From assembly GCA_019722365.1 (NCBI GenBank), contig JADFUC010000646.1:62001-126000 (forward strand): a stretch of DNA of 64,000 nucleotides, read 5' to 3'. The stretch's first letter is position 1. Each line of letters starts with the position of its first letter. The position numbers and the translations under genes were made by a program. This document shows, piece after piece, positions 11,340 through 22,720 of this stretch. The notes beneath the pieces are model-generated. The model made no database searches. It was not told the DNA's origin and worked only from the letters and a program-made list of their open reading frames with translations. The stretch comes from Lithospermum erythrorhizon (taxonomy: Eukaryota; Streptophyta; Magnoliopsida; Boraginales; Boraginaceae).

Positions 11340-11480
11340 TTATATGAAAACAAACAAGTTAATAACATGCTTCTTAGCTAACAACCGAATTATTTTGATG
11401 TCTAATTTCTTATAAACACAAAAGTAAGTAAGTTGTTGTCATAGAAGCATTTAATGAACTCGCTTGTTATCTTAGTAACA
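11340..11480. repeat. Outlying copies of TTCGCTTGTTT / AAACATG-like motif
   Basis: Diverged copies such as AACTCGCTTGTTATCTTAG and ACATGCTTCTTAGCTAACAA follow the minisatellite directly. They link this locus to the blocks at 2.4 and 5.1-6.6 kb. Confidence 0.45.
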
Positions 11481-11894
11481 AATTGGCCATGTCAAAGAAG
11501 ATATAAAGAACTCGATCACATCTCAGTTAGCCAAATAATTCGGCCATATATTATGCTCTCAGCCGTGTTCGCTTCTAAAGCAAGAAAACAAGAATTTCAA
11601 GTCACATTTTTACTATTTCGTGCGTATACTGGGTGCCCGGACCAATCGATCTAAAGTCACACTCACTACGTAAAAGAAAAAAGGGGTCAGCTACTATTTT
11701 GCCCCCTATTTGTTAATGTAGCTGCTTCGTAAAGTTTCATTTAGTGAAATGTCATTTTATTGCTTTTAAACACTCTTTTCGTGCGGATCTAGTCCTACTC
11801 GCGACCTGCCAGTCTCGACTCTATTTTAAGTAAATATCAACTATCTCATTTTCGTATCCTTTACGCCGACCGCTTTACAGAATCGCGAAATGCG

Positions 11895-12135
11895 CTAGCT
11901 GATCGATTAATACGGTCGCTTACCTCCTTTCATACGCTGCCTGACGTCATCTTCGCGGTACGATCGACGTTATGATCGTCTACCTCCTTTTCGGTCTCTT
12001 TTGATGTTGTCCTCGTGTATGATCGACGCTACGGTCAGTTTGGCACTTCCTTTTCGCCTTTGATGTCCTTCACGTGTATAATCGACATTACGGTCAGCTA
12101 ACCTCCTTTTTGTGTTTCTTTAATGCGTCTATTTT
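11895..12135. repeat. About 60-bp tandem repeat with GATCGACnTTACGGTC core
   Basis: Four units begin GATCGATTAATACGGTC (about 11901), GATCGACGTTATGATCG (about 11962), GATCGACGCTACGGTCAG (about 12021) and AATCGACATTACGGTCAG (about 12080). Each continues with a TACCTCCTTT box, a TTTGATGT box and a CGTGTAT box. The period is about 60 bp and divergence about 20-30%. Confidence 0.8.
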
Positions 12136-13640
12136 ATAAAATTGTGGCTCTTTTGTATGATTGACAACATTATGATGGTTATGTTGTAACGGTATCGAAG
12201 GAGTCTCATCGTCAAGATAGTGGACTCTTTCATTAGGCGAGGGCAGAAGGAGCCTAAGCATAGCAAATGCCGTAAATATTCCATTCTAGAAATGGAAAGT
12301 TCGACAAAGGGGTAGATGATCATCGTCGTCATCTATTTGCACACACAATCTATTTGTTTAGAGATCCTGGCTTACTTTATAGTCATAGTTACAAAATTAA
12401 ATTAATATTATTGTATTATTTTAACTCTTTAAGATGAAAATTATGATTTATTAAGATAGTAAAATTTGTAACGTGGTACATTGAAGTTATATAAATTTCA
12501 AAACAATAAAATTGGAAAGCGATTATTTTCTTATGGTAATTTTTTTCTTTTAATTTAAAGTGTTATTAGTTATGTGTATTTAATAAAATGTTATGTTATA
12601 ATACATTGCTACAAAAGTTTGTTAGGATTTGAAAAGAAATAAAAATAATAAACTGAATAGAAGAATTAGTTGCATCATAAAAATGAGTCATCGACAAATT
12701 TTTCTTAAAAAGTTCAAGGATGACTTTTTAATCTTAGACTTCCTTCTTTTTGTTAATATAAATTAAAATTTTATTATTCATATTAAGGGATTCCATTTTC
12801 GATTTTCACACAAAGCTCTGAAAATGTCAGAACCAACCCTGTTCACAAGCCATTTTCCCTTTATAAATTTTGTATTTTACAGAGGTCCATCTAACTCGAA
12901 TAGATATCTGTTATCTCAAAATCGAACGAATTCTTAAGAAATCTCCTAAATACACCTCCCTTTGATATCTTACAAATACTAACCGGCAACATTACAATTA
13001 GGGATGATTCTAGGTATGGTTTTTTCAACTTTTCGGGCCACACTGAGTTTTTCCTACTTTTCTTATCACACCAAATTTTTTGGGTTCAGTATGAATCGGT
13101 TTTCTATTTTCTTCGATACGATAGTAGTTGATTTATCTATATGATTCGGTTCGTTTTTTTCCCATTCCCATGATCCCATCCCTACTTTCAATAATCCGTT
13201 TTCACTTTATTTTAGGACATGAACCTCGATGGCCATTAGTGTAATGGTTTCACCGTTTTGACAGTAGTTGTATGAAAGTGTTCCTTCTACAATATTTTGA
13301 ATTTCTTCTAGATCACCAGATAGTTACTCAACACGTTAATTTGTTCCAAAATTCCTTCCCCCTTTTTCGCCTGGAATCCATCTACCTTATCAACCAAACA
13401 ACTCTTTCTTTTTCTTGAATAAAATTATAAAATAAATAAAGAAGTAAAGACGTTAGCTAAGAATTAATATCCGTTGAAGAAAGACGTGGGTCCCACCTTA
13501 ATGCCACTTTCCATTCTTTCGTGCACATTTTCACAAATTATTCTTCTCCTATATTTCAAACAACATAATAAGCTTACTCATACAAATATTCATCAACTTC
13601 TCATTCTTCAATTATAAAAATCCATTCTTCATACAAATAT
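12136..13640. other. Intergenic, upstream of the GH3 gene
   Basis: AT-rich with no gene seen. The last few hundred bases must hold the GH3 promoter; a TATA-like ATTATAAAAA is at about 13611-13620. Confidence 0.4.
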
Positions 13641-13736
13641 TATTATTCATTGGTTATCTTACCCATTTTTTTCTTTCTTTCCATCCATTTCTTGAATCTT
13701 TTCTAAATAGTAAGTTTGCTCAAGATAACTATAGCA

Positions 13737-14000
13737 TTCCCTCCGTTTCCGTTTTATAGTTATTGTTTTAGTAATTTGCATGCGTTTTTTAATTGTAAAA
13801 GTGAAAAAAGTTAGTCGAAAAGTACGTTACAAATGTAGAATGTCAACTCATTGAAACTATATTATTCATTGGTTAATCATGTAAACGTAAAAAATAGTCA
13901 CAAATTACATTGAAAATGTCAAACTATAATTTATTATGCTAAAACGATAACTATTTTAAAAATTTAGGTGAAAACTACAACTAAAAAAAATGGAGGGAGT
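13737..14000. mobile_element. Stowaway-like MITE in the GH3 5' UTR intron
   Basis: It begins TTCCCTCCGTTTCCGTTTTA and ends AAAAATGGAGGGAGTA. These are inverted copies of the CTCCCTCCGT terminal repeat typical of plant Stowaway/mariner-type MITEs. The interior is AT-rich with matching sub-terminal GTTATTGTTTTAG / CTAAAACGATAAC arms. It lies between a strong donor (GTAAGT at 13710) and an acceptor (TTTTGTAG ending 14065), so it would be spliced out. Confidence 0.75.
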
Positions 14001-14073
14001 ATTTTGTATTCAATTCTTGTTTACTGGTTTAAACTGTTTGTTTTGATGTTTTTTGGATTTTGTAGGCAGAACA

Positions 14074-17000
14074 ATGGGATTATATTCAAGAGCCATGAAG
14101 GGTTTAGTTGTGGTGTTAGTTTTGTGGTTGTTGGTAGCAGTTTGTGATGCTGAGTCTATGCAATATAAAGACCCAAAAGAGGCAATAAGTGTGAGGGTTA
14201 AAGATTTGATGGGAAGGATGACACTTGAAGAAAAGATTGGTCAGATGACTCAAATTGAGAGGAAGGTGGCCACTCCTGATGTAATGAGCAAGTACTTCAT
14301 TGGTATGCAAACATTGATTTTATTCTAGTACCTATGTCCCAATTTAATTGATAATCTAGCGAAGAATTATTGTTTTATTATAATTGATCATTCACTTTAT
14401 CGATGCAACTTTTTGCATTGGAGTTAAAATAATGATCTTTTGTCGCTTAATATTCTTATTTTCATTTTTTAATATTTTACTCTCTCGTTGATAATAGTAA
14501 AACCAATTATTATGTTAATAAAGTACAGCTAGATGATAGATTAAATTGAGACGGAGGGAGTAGTATTTTGTCTTGATTTGAAAATGCAAATTTCAGTGCC
14601 CAGATATATTTGTTGTTACTGGCTAGGAGGGTGTCGATTGATGTTATGTTGAAGCTTGTAGACCTTTATCCCTGTTGTATTGCAATGCCAATATTGATAT
14701 TGGAATTCTATGCTTGGATCAATTGAAGTCATTTGGTTGTCTGAATTAATGTCAGCCTTGTGGTGAAACTACATTGAATAAATTAGAATATTTGGTAATG
14801 GACAGGGAGTGTATTGAGTGGCGGCGGTAGTGTGCCGGCACCAAAGGCCTCTGCTGAAACTTGGGTTAATATGGTGAATGAAATCCAAAAAGGTGCACTT
14901 TCGACCCGCTTAGGAATTCCTATGATATATGGAATTGATGCTGTTCATGGTCACAACAACGTATATGGAGCTACCCTTTTTCCTCACAATGTTGGACTTG
15001 GAGCAACCAGGCAAGTCTATAATTTAACATCAATCATGAGTTTATTATATGGTACAGCTTTAATTTGACATTACATGAGATATTGCATTGATAGTATTTC
15101 TAAAATGTGGCCTGTTAATTTCAAATTGAAAGATTAAAGATCATGTCAACTGAATTAGCAACTATACAGGATACTATCATGATAAGTTTGAAGGAACTAT
15201 ACCTTCATTTATGTGTTCTCGTTGTATTTGATCAACTGACTGTTAACTTAGCACATGATCATTTTATCACATCTTTTAAGATAATAATTATGATGTTTGA
15301 GTTTGATTTGATTGCTTGAATTATGATCAGTAAATAGATGATTCTTCATTCTGTTATTAAACTTTTACTCTACGCTTGTCAACTTTTCAAATTCCAAGCA
15401 GAGATCCGGCACTTTTGAAGAGAATAGGAGAGGCAACTGCACTTGAAGTGAGAGCAACAGGAATTCAATACGCTTTTTCTCCCTGCATTGCGGTAATCAA
15501 GCAATCACGTGTCAAACTGCTATTATTTCCATTAGAGGTTACTTGCTTAAATCAATTCCTTTTCCATTGTCTGGCTTCCTCAGGTATGCCGGGACCCTAG
15601 GTGGGGACGTTGTTATGAAAGTTTCAGTGAAGACCATACAGTTGTGCAAGCAATGACAGAGATCATACCTGGTTTACAAGGAGATATCCCTGCAAATTAT
15701 AAAAAGGGTGTTCCATATGTTGCTGGAAAGTATGAAACTATATTTCCTTCCATTCTTTTGTAGATTCAATCGAGTCTTAGCTTGTTTCATATCATATGCT
15801 GAATACTTCCAAACACCCCTTCCACGGACATCTGAAAAGTTGTATGCTTTTAGCTTTTAGTTTACATTGATAAGAAATCCTGCTGAAGGTATCAACTTTA
15901 TTTGATCACCTGATTCTTCCAGGACAAAAGTGGCTGCCTGCGCAAAGCACTTCGTTGCAGATGGTGGTACTGTCAGAGGCTTAGATGAGAACAACACAGT
16001 CATTGACTATGAAGGATTGCTTGACATCCACATGCCTGCTTACTACGATTCAATCAGTAAAGGAGTCGCAACCGTCATGGTATCTTACTCCAGCTGGAAT
16101 GGATTGAGGATGCATGCTAATCGCGAACTTGTCACTGGGTTTCTCAAAGACAGGCTCAAATTCAGGGTAACTTTGATATCATTCTAATTTTCCATTTATA
16201 GATTGTTAGGAACATAACATCAAAGTTCATTGGCTAAATCGTATAGCTTTCACAATGAACAGGGGTTTGTCATTTCAGATTGGCAAGGCATTGACAGGAT
16301 AACTAACCCACCGCATGCTAATTATACTTATTCAGTTCAAGCTGGAATTCTTGCAGGAATTGACATGGTAAGTTTTAATCGTCTAGATTCTTTTGGGACA
16401 TTCTTAACAAAAATATCGCTAGACCAGAATAAGAGGTCAAAATAATGGATGACCCTCAGGTTGGTGTACTTATCACCTCTCATCTAATTTGTTTATGGTA
16501 CATCTGTGTTCCAGGTCATGGTCCCAGAGAGTTTCACTGAATACATCGATGCTCTGACTTCCCTGGTGAAGAACAATGTCATCCCCATGAGCAGGATTGA
16601 TGATGCTGTGATGAGAATTTTGAGAGTGAAATTTACCATGGGTCTCTTTGAGAATCCAATGGGCGATCTCAGCTTGGCAAACCAACTTGGAAGCAAAGTA
16701 ACTATTCCGTTGCTGCATATAGTTTTCCATATTACGAAGCTGTACTTTTAAATATGATATTTCTATGTAGGAACATAGAGAACTGGCAAGGGAAGCAGTT
16801 AGGAAATCACTTGTGCTTTTGAAGAATGGGAATGGTAAGGGTGACCAATTGCTCCCCCTTCCAAAGAAATCATCAAAGATCCTTGTTGCTGGTAGTCATG
16901 CAGACAATTTGGGATATCAGTGTGGTGGCTGGACAATTGAATGGCAAGGCGTTGCTGGCAATGACCTGGTAGTAGGTATGTTTTCTTACTATGGATGATA

Positions 17001-17561
17001 CGAATGCTCTCTCTCTAGACTGATCAAATGTCGAATGAGTTATTCCTGTCACTTTTTTTGGGGGGAAAATTAGGTACTTCAATATTATCCGCTGTCAAGA
17101 ACACTGTAGATCCTTCAACCCAGGTTGTCTACAACGAGAACCCTGACCCTGAATTTGTGACCTCCAGCAAATTTGATTATGCCATTGTAGTAGTGGGCGA
17201 ACATCCATACACAGAGATGTTTGGTGATAGCACAAATCTGACTATAGCCGAACCTGGTGTCAGCACAATTACCAACGTCTGCAAAATGGTCAAATGTGTT
17301 GTCGTAATGATATCAGGCCGTCCTGTTGTAATCGAGCCATATGTAAACTCCATTGAGGCTCTAGTAGCTGCTTGGTTTCCAGGAAGTGAAGGGCAAGGTG
17401 TTGCAGACGTTCTCTTTGGCGACTATGGCTTTACCGGAAAGCTTTCTCGCACTTGGTTCAAGTCAGTTGATCAGCTTCCTATGAATGTTGGTGATTCTCA
17501 TTATGATCCATTGTTTCCATTTGGGTTTGGCCTCAACACTCAGCCTGCTAAAGGAATGTAA
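14074..17561 (+). CDS. GH3 beta-glucosidase / exo-beta-glucanase, 631 aa, 9 coding exons
   Basis: This is a secreted family-3 glycoside hydrolase of the plant ExoI type, which trims glucose from cell-wall beta-glucans and oligosaccharides. Exons: 14074-14302, 14806-15010, 15402-15492, 15584-15729, 15923-16166, 16263-16367, 16515-16697, 16771-16975, 17074-17561. They total 1896 nt, in phase throughout. Residues 1-27 form a signal peptide. The nucleophile is Asp311 (GFVISDW) and the acid/base Glu517 (GEHPYTE). Substrate residues Asp121 (YGIDAVHG), Arg184 (RDPRWGR) and Lys232-His233 (CAKHFVA) are present; all keep the same offset (26) from barley ExoI numbering as I recall it. The start is the first ATG after a 5' UTR splice acceptor at 14065. 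The intron after exon 2 has a GC donor (CAG/GCAAGT). No lesion is seen, and the length is normal for the family. Confidence 0.93.
14331..14560. mobile_element. Stowaway-like MITE in GH3 first coding intron
   Basis: It starts CCTATGTCCCAATTTAATTG and ends AAATTGAGACGGAGGGAG, an inverted pair. Both ends abut TA (14329-14330 and 14561-14562), the expected target duplication. It is about 230 bp, AT-rich and non-coding. Confidence 0.75.
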
Positions 17562-18427
17562 ATCAACATTTTTTCAATAGTTTAGAGGTACTATTTGTAG
17601 CTAAACTAATGTGAATTTATAATTCTTTCTTTGGTTATCTGATGTTGTGGGATTGAAGTAACAAAAAAATATACAACAAGAGAATTGTTTTGCTCAAAAT
17701 TGTTCTAGTTCGGAGCAACCATTTCTTTATTTTTTCTGTTTTAATCTTGTTAACACAATTGTTAGTGTTGTGAATGGATGGAGAATTGAGTAAAATAACT
17801 ATAAATAACCTCGAATGCGTTGGTAAAAAAACCCTCAAATGTGTTGCTAAATATCTATAATCTATAACAATAATAATAGAAATATTATTATAATAATAAT
17901 AAAGTATATATATACCTATTATGAAAGGGGCGAATATTTGTTATTTTTTCCAAAAATTCTATATCACCCTTCTTATTATGTTTTCTATTATATGGTAAAC
18001 ATTTTAGGTATTTATTTCAACTCATATATTTTTGTTTTTATTAAAGTTTCAAAGTATCATATTCAAAAATAGTTATAATAACCTAGAGTGTATATGTTTA
18101 ACGGAAGATATTAGATTACTCAAGAAAGTGCAAAAAGGGTCCTTTGGCTAATTATTCCACTCGCCCGAGACATGAAGTCAGATGATCATCACAAGATTCA
18201 TTATACACCTCACACTTAATATTATGCTGATTCCAAATTTGAGAAACGCCATTTCACCTAATTTAGTGACAAATTTGGTGATGTGATCTCGAAATGCGTC
18301 TAAACTATAAAGAATACTTACATAACTTGCCCCCAACATGAAGGGCAAAATACAAAGTCCAAAGAATCTGCTCTACAATACAAAAATTTGTGCTATACTA
18401 ATACTTAAACTTGAAACTATTTAAGAT
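17562..18427. other. Intergenic between convergent GH3 and ENOD93-like genes
   Basis: AT-rich, including an ATA/ATT-rich patch near 17860-17910. It should contain the 3' ends of both neighbours. No other feature is seen. Confidence 0.5.
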
Positions 18428-19402
18428 CTATATAATGTAACGATCTCGAGCGTTTTTTTGTTGTGCTTTCAATATCGTCTTATTCATGTGATGTGCTTAT
18501 GCAGCACTGTTCTGGCCAGAAATCGCTTAATTTACGAGAAATAACCTGGCTACCTGCATTTAAAATCTATTTATGACGCCTGGTAATACATTATAAAGGC
18601 CAAAAAGATAAAGGAGAAAATTCATACCTGACGAAATAACTAGTGCTTGACCAGTATGATTAAGTGCTTTCCTAGCTGCTGGGATGTGGCGAACCGCACC
18701 CAACTGTTACAATAATTTCATTTAGCTAAAATTAAACACATGCAAATAGTGTTGTTAACGAATGCTCGGCCGTTTAATTGGATTTGAAATTCGTTCGTTT
18801 TTTTATTGGAATCAATCTTCAGTTCGAATCTCGGCCGATTTGAACAGAAACTCGTTCGGTTAACTCGGCTATTTTCTAATTGAATCGAGTATGTCCAAAT
18901 CCGACTTGAATCCACTCGATAACAACACTATATGCTAGTATCAGTTTAAAATGTTAATAGATGCACTTGATTTATACCGTTACAATGGTGCTAACAACGC
19001 AAGCAACTGCAGCTGATTTCATCCCTTCGATACTTGCCTCTATATATCATTAAAATAAATAATTCTTCATGAGACCGATTAATCATACCACAATATACTA
19101 TTATAAGAACAATTTATTATTGTATATAATGGTGTCCGAATTTGAAAACATTAACATTACACATGCACATTGCTTAGATACACGTGTGACATATATAAAC
19201 ATGATTTACGATATCGCTGCACTTTTATGCTCATCCTAAACCAATTTGCATGACAGTAAGAATAACGAAAAACCTTATTAACTAATTCATACAACTTTAA
19301 TCTTTCAATGTCGGACGAACACCTTCTCATATACATAATACACTTACGTTTACAACAGTTTTGGGCATTCATCTTTGATGTTGCTTCATTTGGAGATGCC
19401 AT
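18428..19402 (-). pseudogene. Early nodulin-93 (ENOD93)-like gene, last exon damaged
   Basis: ENOD93-like proteins are small membrane-associated plant proteins of uncertain function. Three exons splice cleanly on the minus strand. Exon 1 (19402 to about 19346) is MASPNEATSKMNAQNCCK with a strong CGTAAGT donor. Exon 2 (19039-18978) is ASIEGMKSAAVACVVSTIVT. Exon 3 (18703-18628) is LGAVRHIPAARKALNHTGQA plus LVISS. This is the family layout: Cys, EG-x-KAA helix, VR-x-(I/L)PxA, LNHTxQALxIS. The last exon should read like AAYFIxADKTIL. The only candidate (18511-18428) gives AA-stop-AHHMNKTILKA and is one base out of phase with the obvious acceptor. So the gene is either broken there or uses a border I cannot see. 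I am confident of the family, less so that it is a pseudogene. Confidence 0.65.
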
Positions 19403-20265
19403 TATAGTTTCTTTGTCTTCCCTGTATTAGGAATTTTCTCGGTATAATATATGGACATTTTAACATGAAACTGAGTTTTATATACTCATTTTGAATGTGT
19501 TTACACACAAAGAGAGGACGAGCTTTTTTTACTCTAGTAAGTGGCAAAAACAAATGGTTCAGTTTTCTCCGCCTCTTGTACATATAAATTCAACATTTTT
19601 ATTAATCAAAGAGGGGCAAAAGTATGAATGCTCTAAAAACGCTGATGGGACATAGTTAAAATAAGGATGTGATTTATTTTAAATTTTATACTTTAATGTG
19701 AATAAGCAGTGATAAAATAAATAATTTAAGATAACATACTATTTCATTATATCTTTTGGTGAATAATAGATAATATTTTACTATATATTTTAGTAAAAAA
19801 ATTAGGTGTAGACATGAGCATGCCACAAGAAAAGAGCTCAGTGGGGAAATTAGAGCGTGTCCAAACAAGACAATAGCTTCGCACTACATAAAAAATTACG
19901 CAATACCATGTGGTTTCCAATTAATGCTCAAAAAAATATTATGACAGTCTATACTTCTACAGTTCTACTCTTTAAAATGAAAAAGCAGGTGTCGCGAAAA
20001 ATAGCAGCATAAGACCGATTTGATATGATAATGAGTCAAGACAACCAGCTCGAGACCGATTTTATAATGAGTTCATAATGCAATCGAGTTATTGAAATGA
20101 CAAGGATTGATTTTTTGAGAAAAAAAGTATTAATCAACAAGAAACTGAATACAGTTGCAGGGCAGACTTCACAAAATGAAATAAAACTCTAATGTTACGA
20201 CTAGTCTAAATGCAAAATCAAGTTCCTGAATCCATCACAAGTTCAGAGCATAGACCAATGACCAA
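19403..20265. other. Intergenic, AT-rich
   Basis: It holds the presumed ENOD93-like promoter (read to the left from about 19403). No additional gene or element is recognised. Confidence 0.5.
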
Positions 20266-21516
20266 TCACTTTGAAGCTTCCATTTTTTCAAGATAGAGTT
20301 TTGATAACAAATGAGCTTCATCCTCATAGCACTTTACATACTTGTCAAGAAACAATTCTTCATTTATTTTAAACAATGCTCACACAGGTCTCACTTTACC
20401 TGCTTCCTCGACCAACCGTTTGGACACAAGTTCTTGATAAACTGACCACCTAGGCCTAATTCTTTTGTTCAAACTCAATGTAAGCAAATAATATGTCCTC
20501 ACAACCTCTTATGGTTTCCAACCCATCTCTTCGACACAGAAACTCATGACTGCGTTAATTTTTTCCTCTGATAATGTCATAATCCATGGTTGAATCCTGA
20601 AAGTCGCGAGAACCTCGTCCTTAGAACAACCCCATCTCTTGTAAACCTCCATTTTCTCGTTCCATTTCGATTTAGACATAATCGTCAGGAAGGCTAAAGC
20701 TAAATTATAACTACAGCTATTAGGATCCATTCCCATTTTCAGAACCTCTTCTATAGACTCCTTCAATTTACCCGGACCATTTAAAACAATAGCGGTTTAT
20801 GCTCAATGCTCAGTTGGTGTTTGTGAGCTAAGAGACTAACAAATAAGTAGTTTGGTGACGTGGCTCTAGCCACGCAAGGCCATCATCCTCGTATCAAGAA
20901 TTTAAGTCAAGAAATGCTAAAGTGTCCCGCCCATTTACCTCCTACAACTGCTAAAGAAACCTCATGCAGATAACGATTTCATTTCTTCGATATTTGGCTT
21001 CACACGACACTCAAGAGAGCTCAATAACCTAGCATTGAATTTGAGAATACTAATAACACTTTGATCAGATCCTAAAAGCCCCCTAAAGAACTCGAACGAC
21101 GGGGAAATAAAGCCCTTCAAGCTCCTATCTAGAAGGTTAGGGCAATACAGTATTATATTGACCAAATCAATTGAAGAAACGCCTTTAGACTTAAAGAATT
21201 CAATCTTAGGAAGAAGGGTCTTTGTATGCTTATTTATCAAAATACGACAATTCATTGATATTACTTTTCGGATTTGGAGGTGAGAAAAGCCTTGATGTTT
21301 CAAGAAAGACACAACTGCAGCAGGTTTATCACGATTTTTGAAATGCATATAATTGGATGCTGCAACTGCATTTTCTAGTGAAAACCCAAATTCATTCATC
21401 AGATACTCGACAGGGAAAGAGTAACATTTTTTAGCTGAGGATGAAAATTCTTGGAGTTTATAGGGTATTGAGATTTTACAAAGGGGATGAATCGATTTCG
21501 AAATAATTCTCAACAT
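20266..21516 (-). pseudogene. mTERF-family organelle protein, pseudogene
   Basis: mTERF proteins are repeat proteins that act on mitochondrial or plastid gene expression. The first 184 codons (21516-20965) are intact: a targeting-peptide-like start, then mTERF helices such as PAAVVSFLKHQGFSHLQIRK, LLPKIEFFKSKGVSSIDLV and YCPNLLDRSLKGFISPSFEF. The frame then stops, and about 195 nt (20961-20767) contain many stops. Homology resumes with GPGKLKESIEEVLKMGMDPN and KMEVYKRWGCSKDEVLATFR, reaching EEMGWKP. A TAA follows directly, then LSLNKRIRPRWSVYQELVSK, an in-frame TGA, and the typical end NEELFLDKYVKCYEDEAHLL. There are at least two nonsense codons plus a scrambled middle. The span is still exactly 417 codons and single-exon, as in the plant family, so decay seems mostly by substitution and small paired indels. 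Confidence 0.85.
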
Positions 21517-21875
21517 TTTGAATAGATGAATTGAGACAAAATTATTACAAGAGAGGGGTGTAAATGTGAGAGTATCAGCAACAGAACTCCCTTTGTACCT
21601 CCGGTTTTCTACTGTTACAATTATAAAGTAAACTTAAAAATACCAAATGCGTGATTAAAATATAAAATATCAATTAATTAAAATTATATACGGCGAATGT
21701 CGCTCAACATGCTAGTGAAAGATATCAAAACGTAAAAGATAATTTATTACGCCAGAATTATCAACTATTTTAACATAAAAACATTACGCTAGAACGACAA
21801 TTAAAAAAATCATGAAAGATTTCAATTCAAAAACACTCCAAATTTGATATAACATTTTTTTCGCCTGGGCCAATT
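21517..21875. other. Region upstream of the mTERF pseudogene
   Basis: AT-rich sequence with no recognisable feature. Confidence 0.4.
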
Positions 21876-21884
21876 CCCCAAAAA

Positions 21885-22720
21885 ATTTATTGTGTACCGT
21901 TTCGATTCGATACCAAAGTTAAAGGACCGTTTCAATGATAGATCACATTTTTACTCGTTTCGATCCAGGGCAACATATGGGGCCGTTTCGACCCGGTACC
22001 ATTTTTTGGCCCATTTTGAATCGGGATCATAATTGGGCCCATTTCGACCCGAAACAATATTTGGGCTCCGTTTCGATTCGTTAGCATATTTGGGGACTGT
22101 TTCAACCAGATACTATACTTTCGGCCCGTTTCTACCTGACATCATATTTTGGAACGGTCTCGACCGAGACAGTATTTTGGGCCCGTTTGTACTTGAGACC
22201 ATATTTTGACTCGCTTTTCGATCACACCATATTTTCGCCCCATCTCAACCTCTACAAGGCGACTTGTATTAAGATACAAGGGTTCACCTTAACCACCAAA
22301 ATATGTGATAGATCAATTGGTAGGTATGCTATGGCCATGTGTTTTCTGGGTCTAGGTTCAAATTCAGAATAATTATATCTTTTTTATCATCTAATAAGAA
22401 TATTAACCACTCTATTCACAATTTACTCACATTTTTAAGGAAAATTTGTGGCAACATTTACTTGTTTTAGAAAATTTTCTCATCTCATATTGTAAAATTT
22501 GTAGCAAATACTTTATTAAAAGTACATAAATCGCTCAAAAAAATTTAATGTATATTTCGAACCACCATCTCAACGGAAGGATCTACTAATCGCTCAAACT
22601 ATGACCATTTTTACTGCCCGTTTCGACCCTAAACCATATTTTTTGCCGTTTCTACCCGGGTTCATTTGTTCGGTCCGTTTCGACTCGGGACTATATTTTT
22701 TCAGAAAGTTTTGATGTTTT
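21885..22720. repeat. Degenerate about 42-bp minisatellite with CCGTTTCGACCCG core
   Basis: A box near GGCCCGTTTCGACCCG followed by an AnACCATATTTTTG-like spacer recurs about ten times between 21885 and 22235. After about 380 bp of unrelated AT-rich DNA, two or three more copies appear at about 22612-22700. Unit length is about 40-45 bp. The CG sites in TTTCGA are often mutated to TTTCAA, as expected from decay of methylated CpG. Confidence 0.75.
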
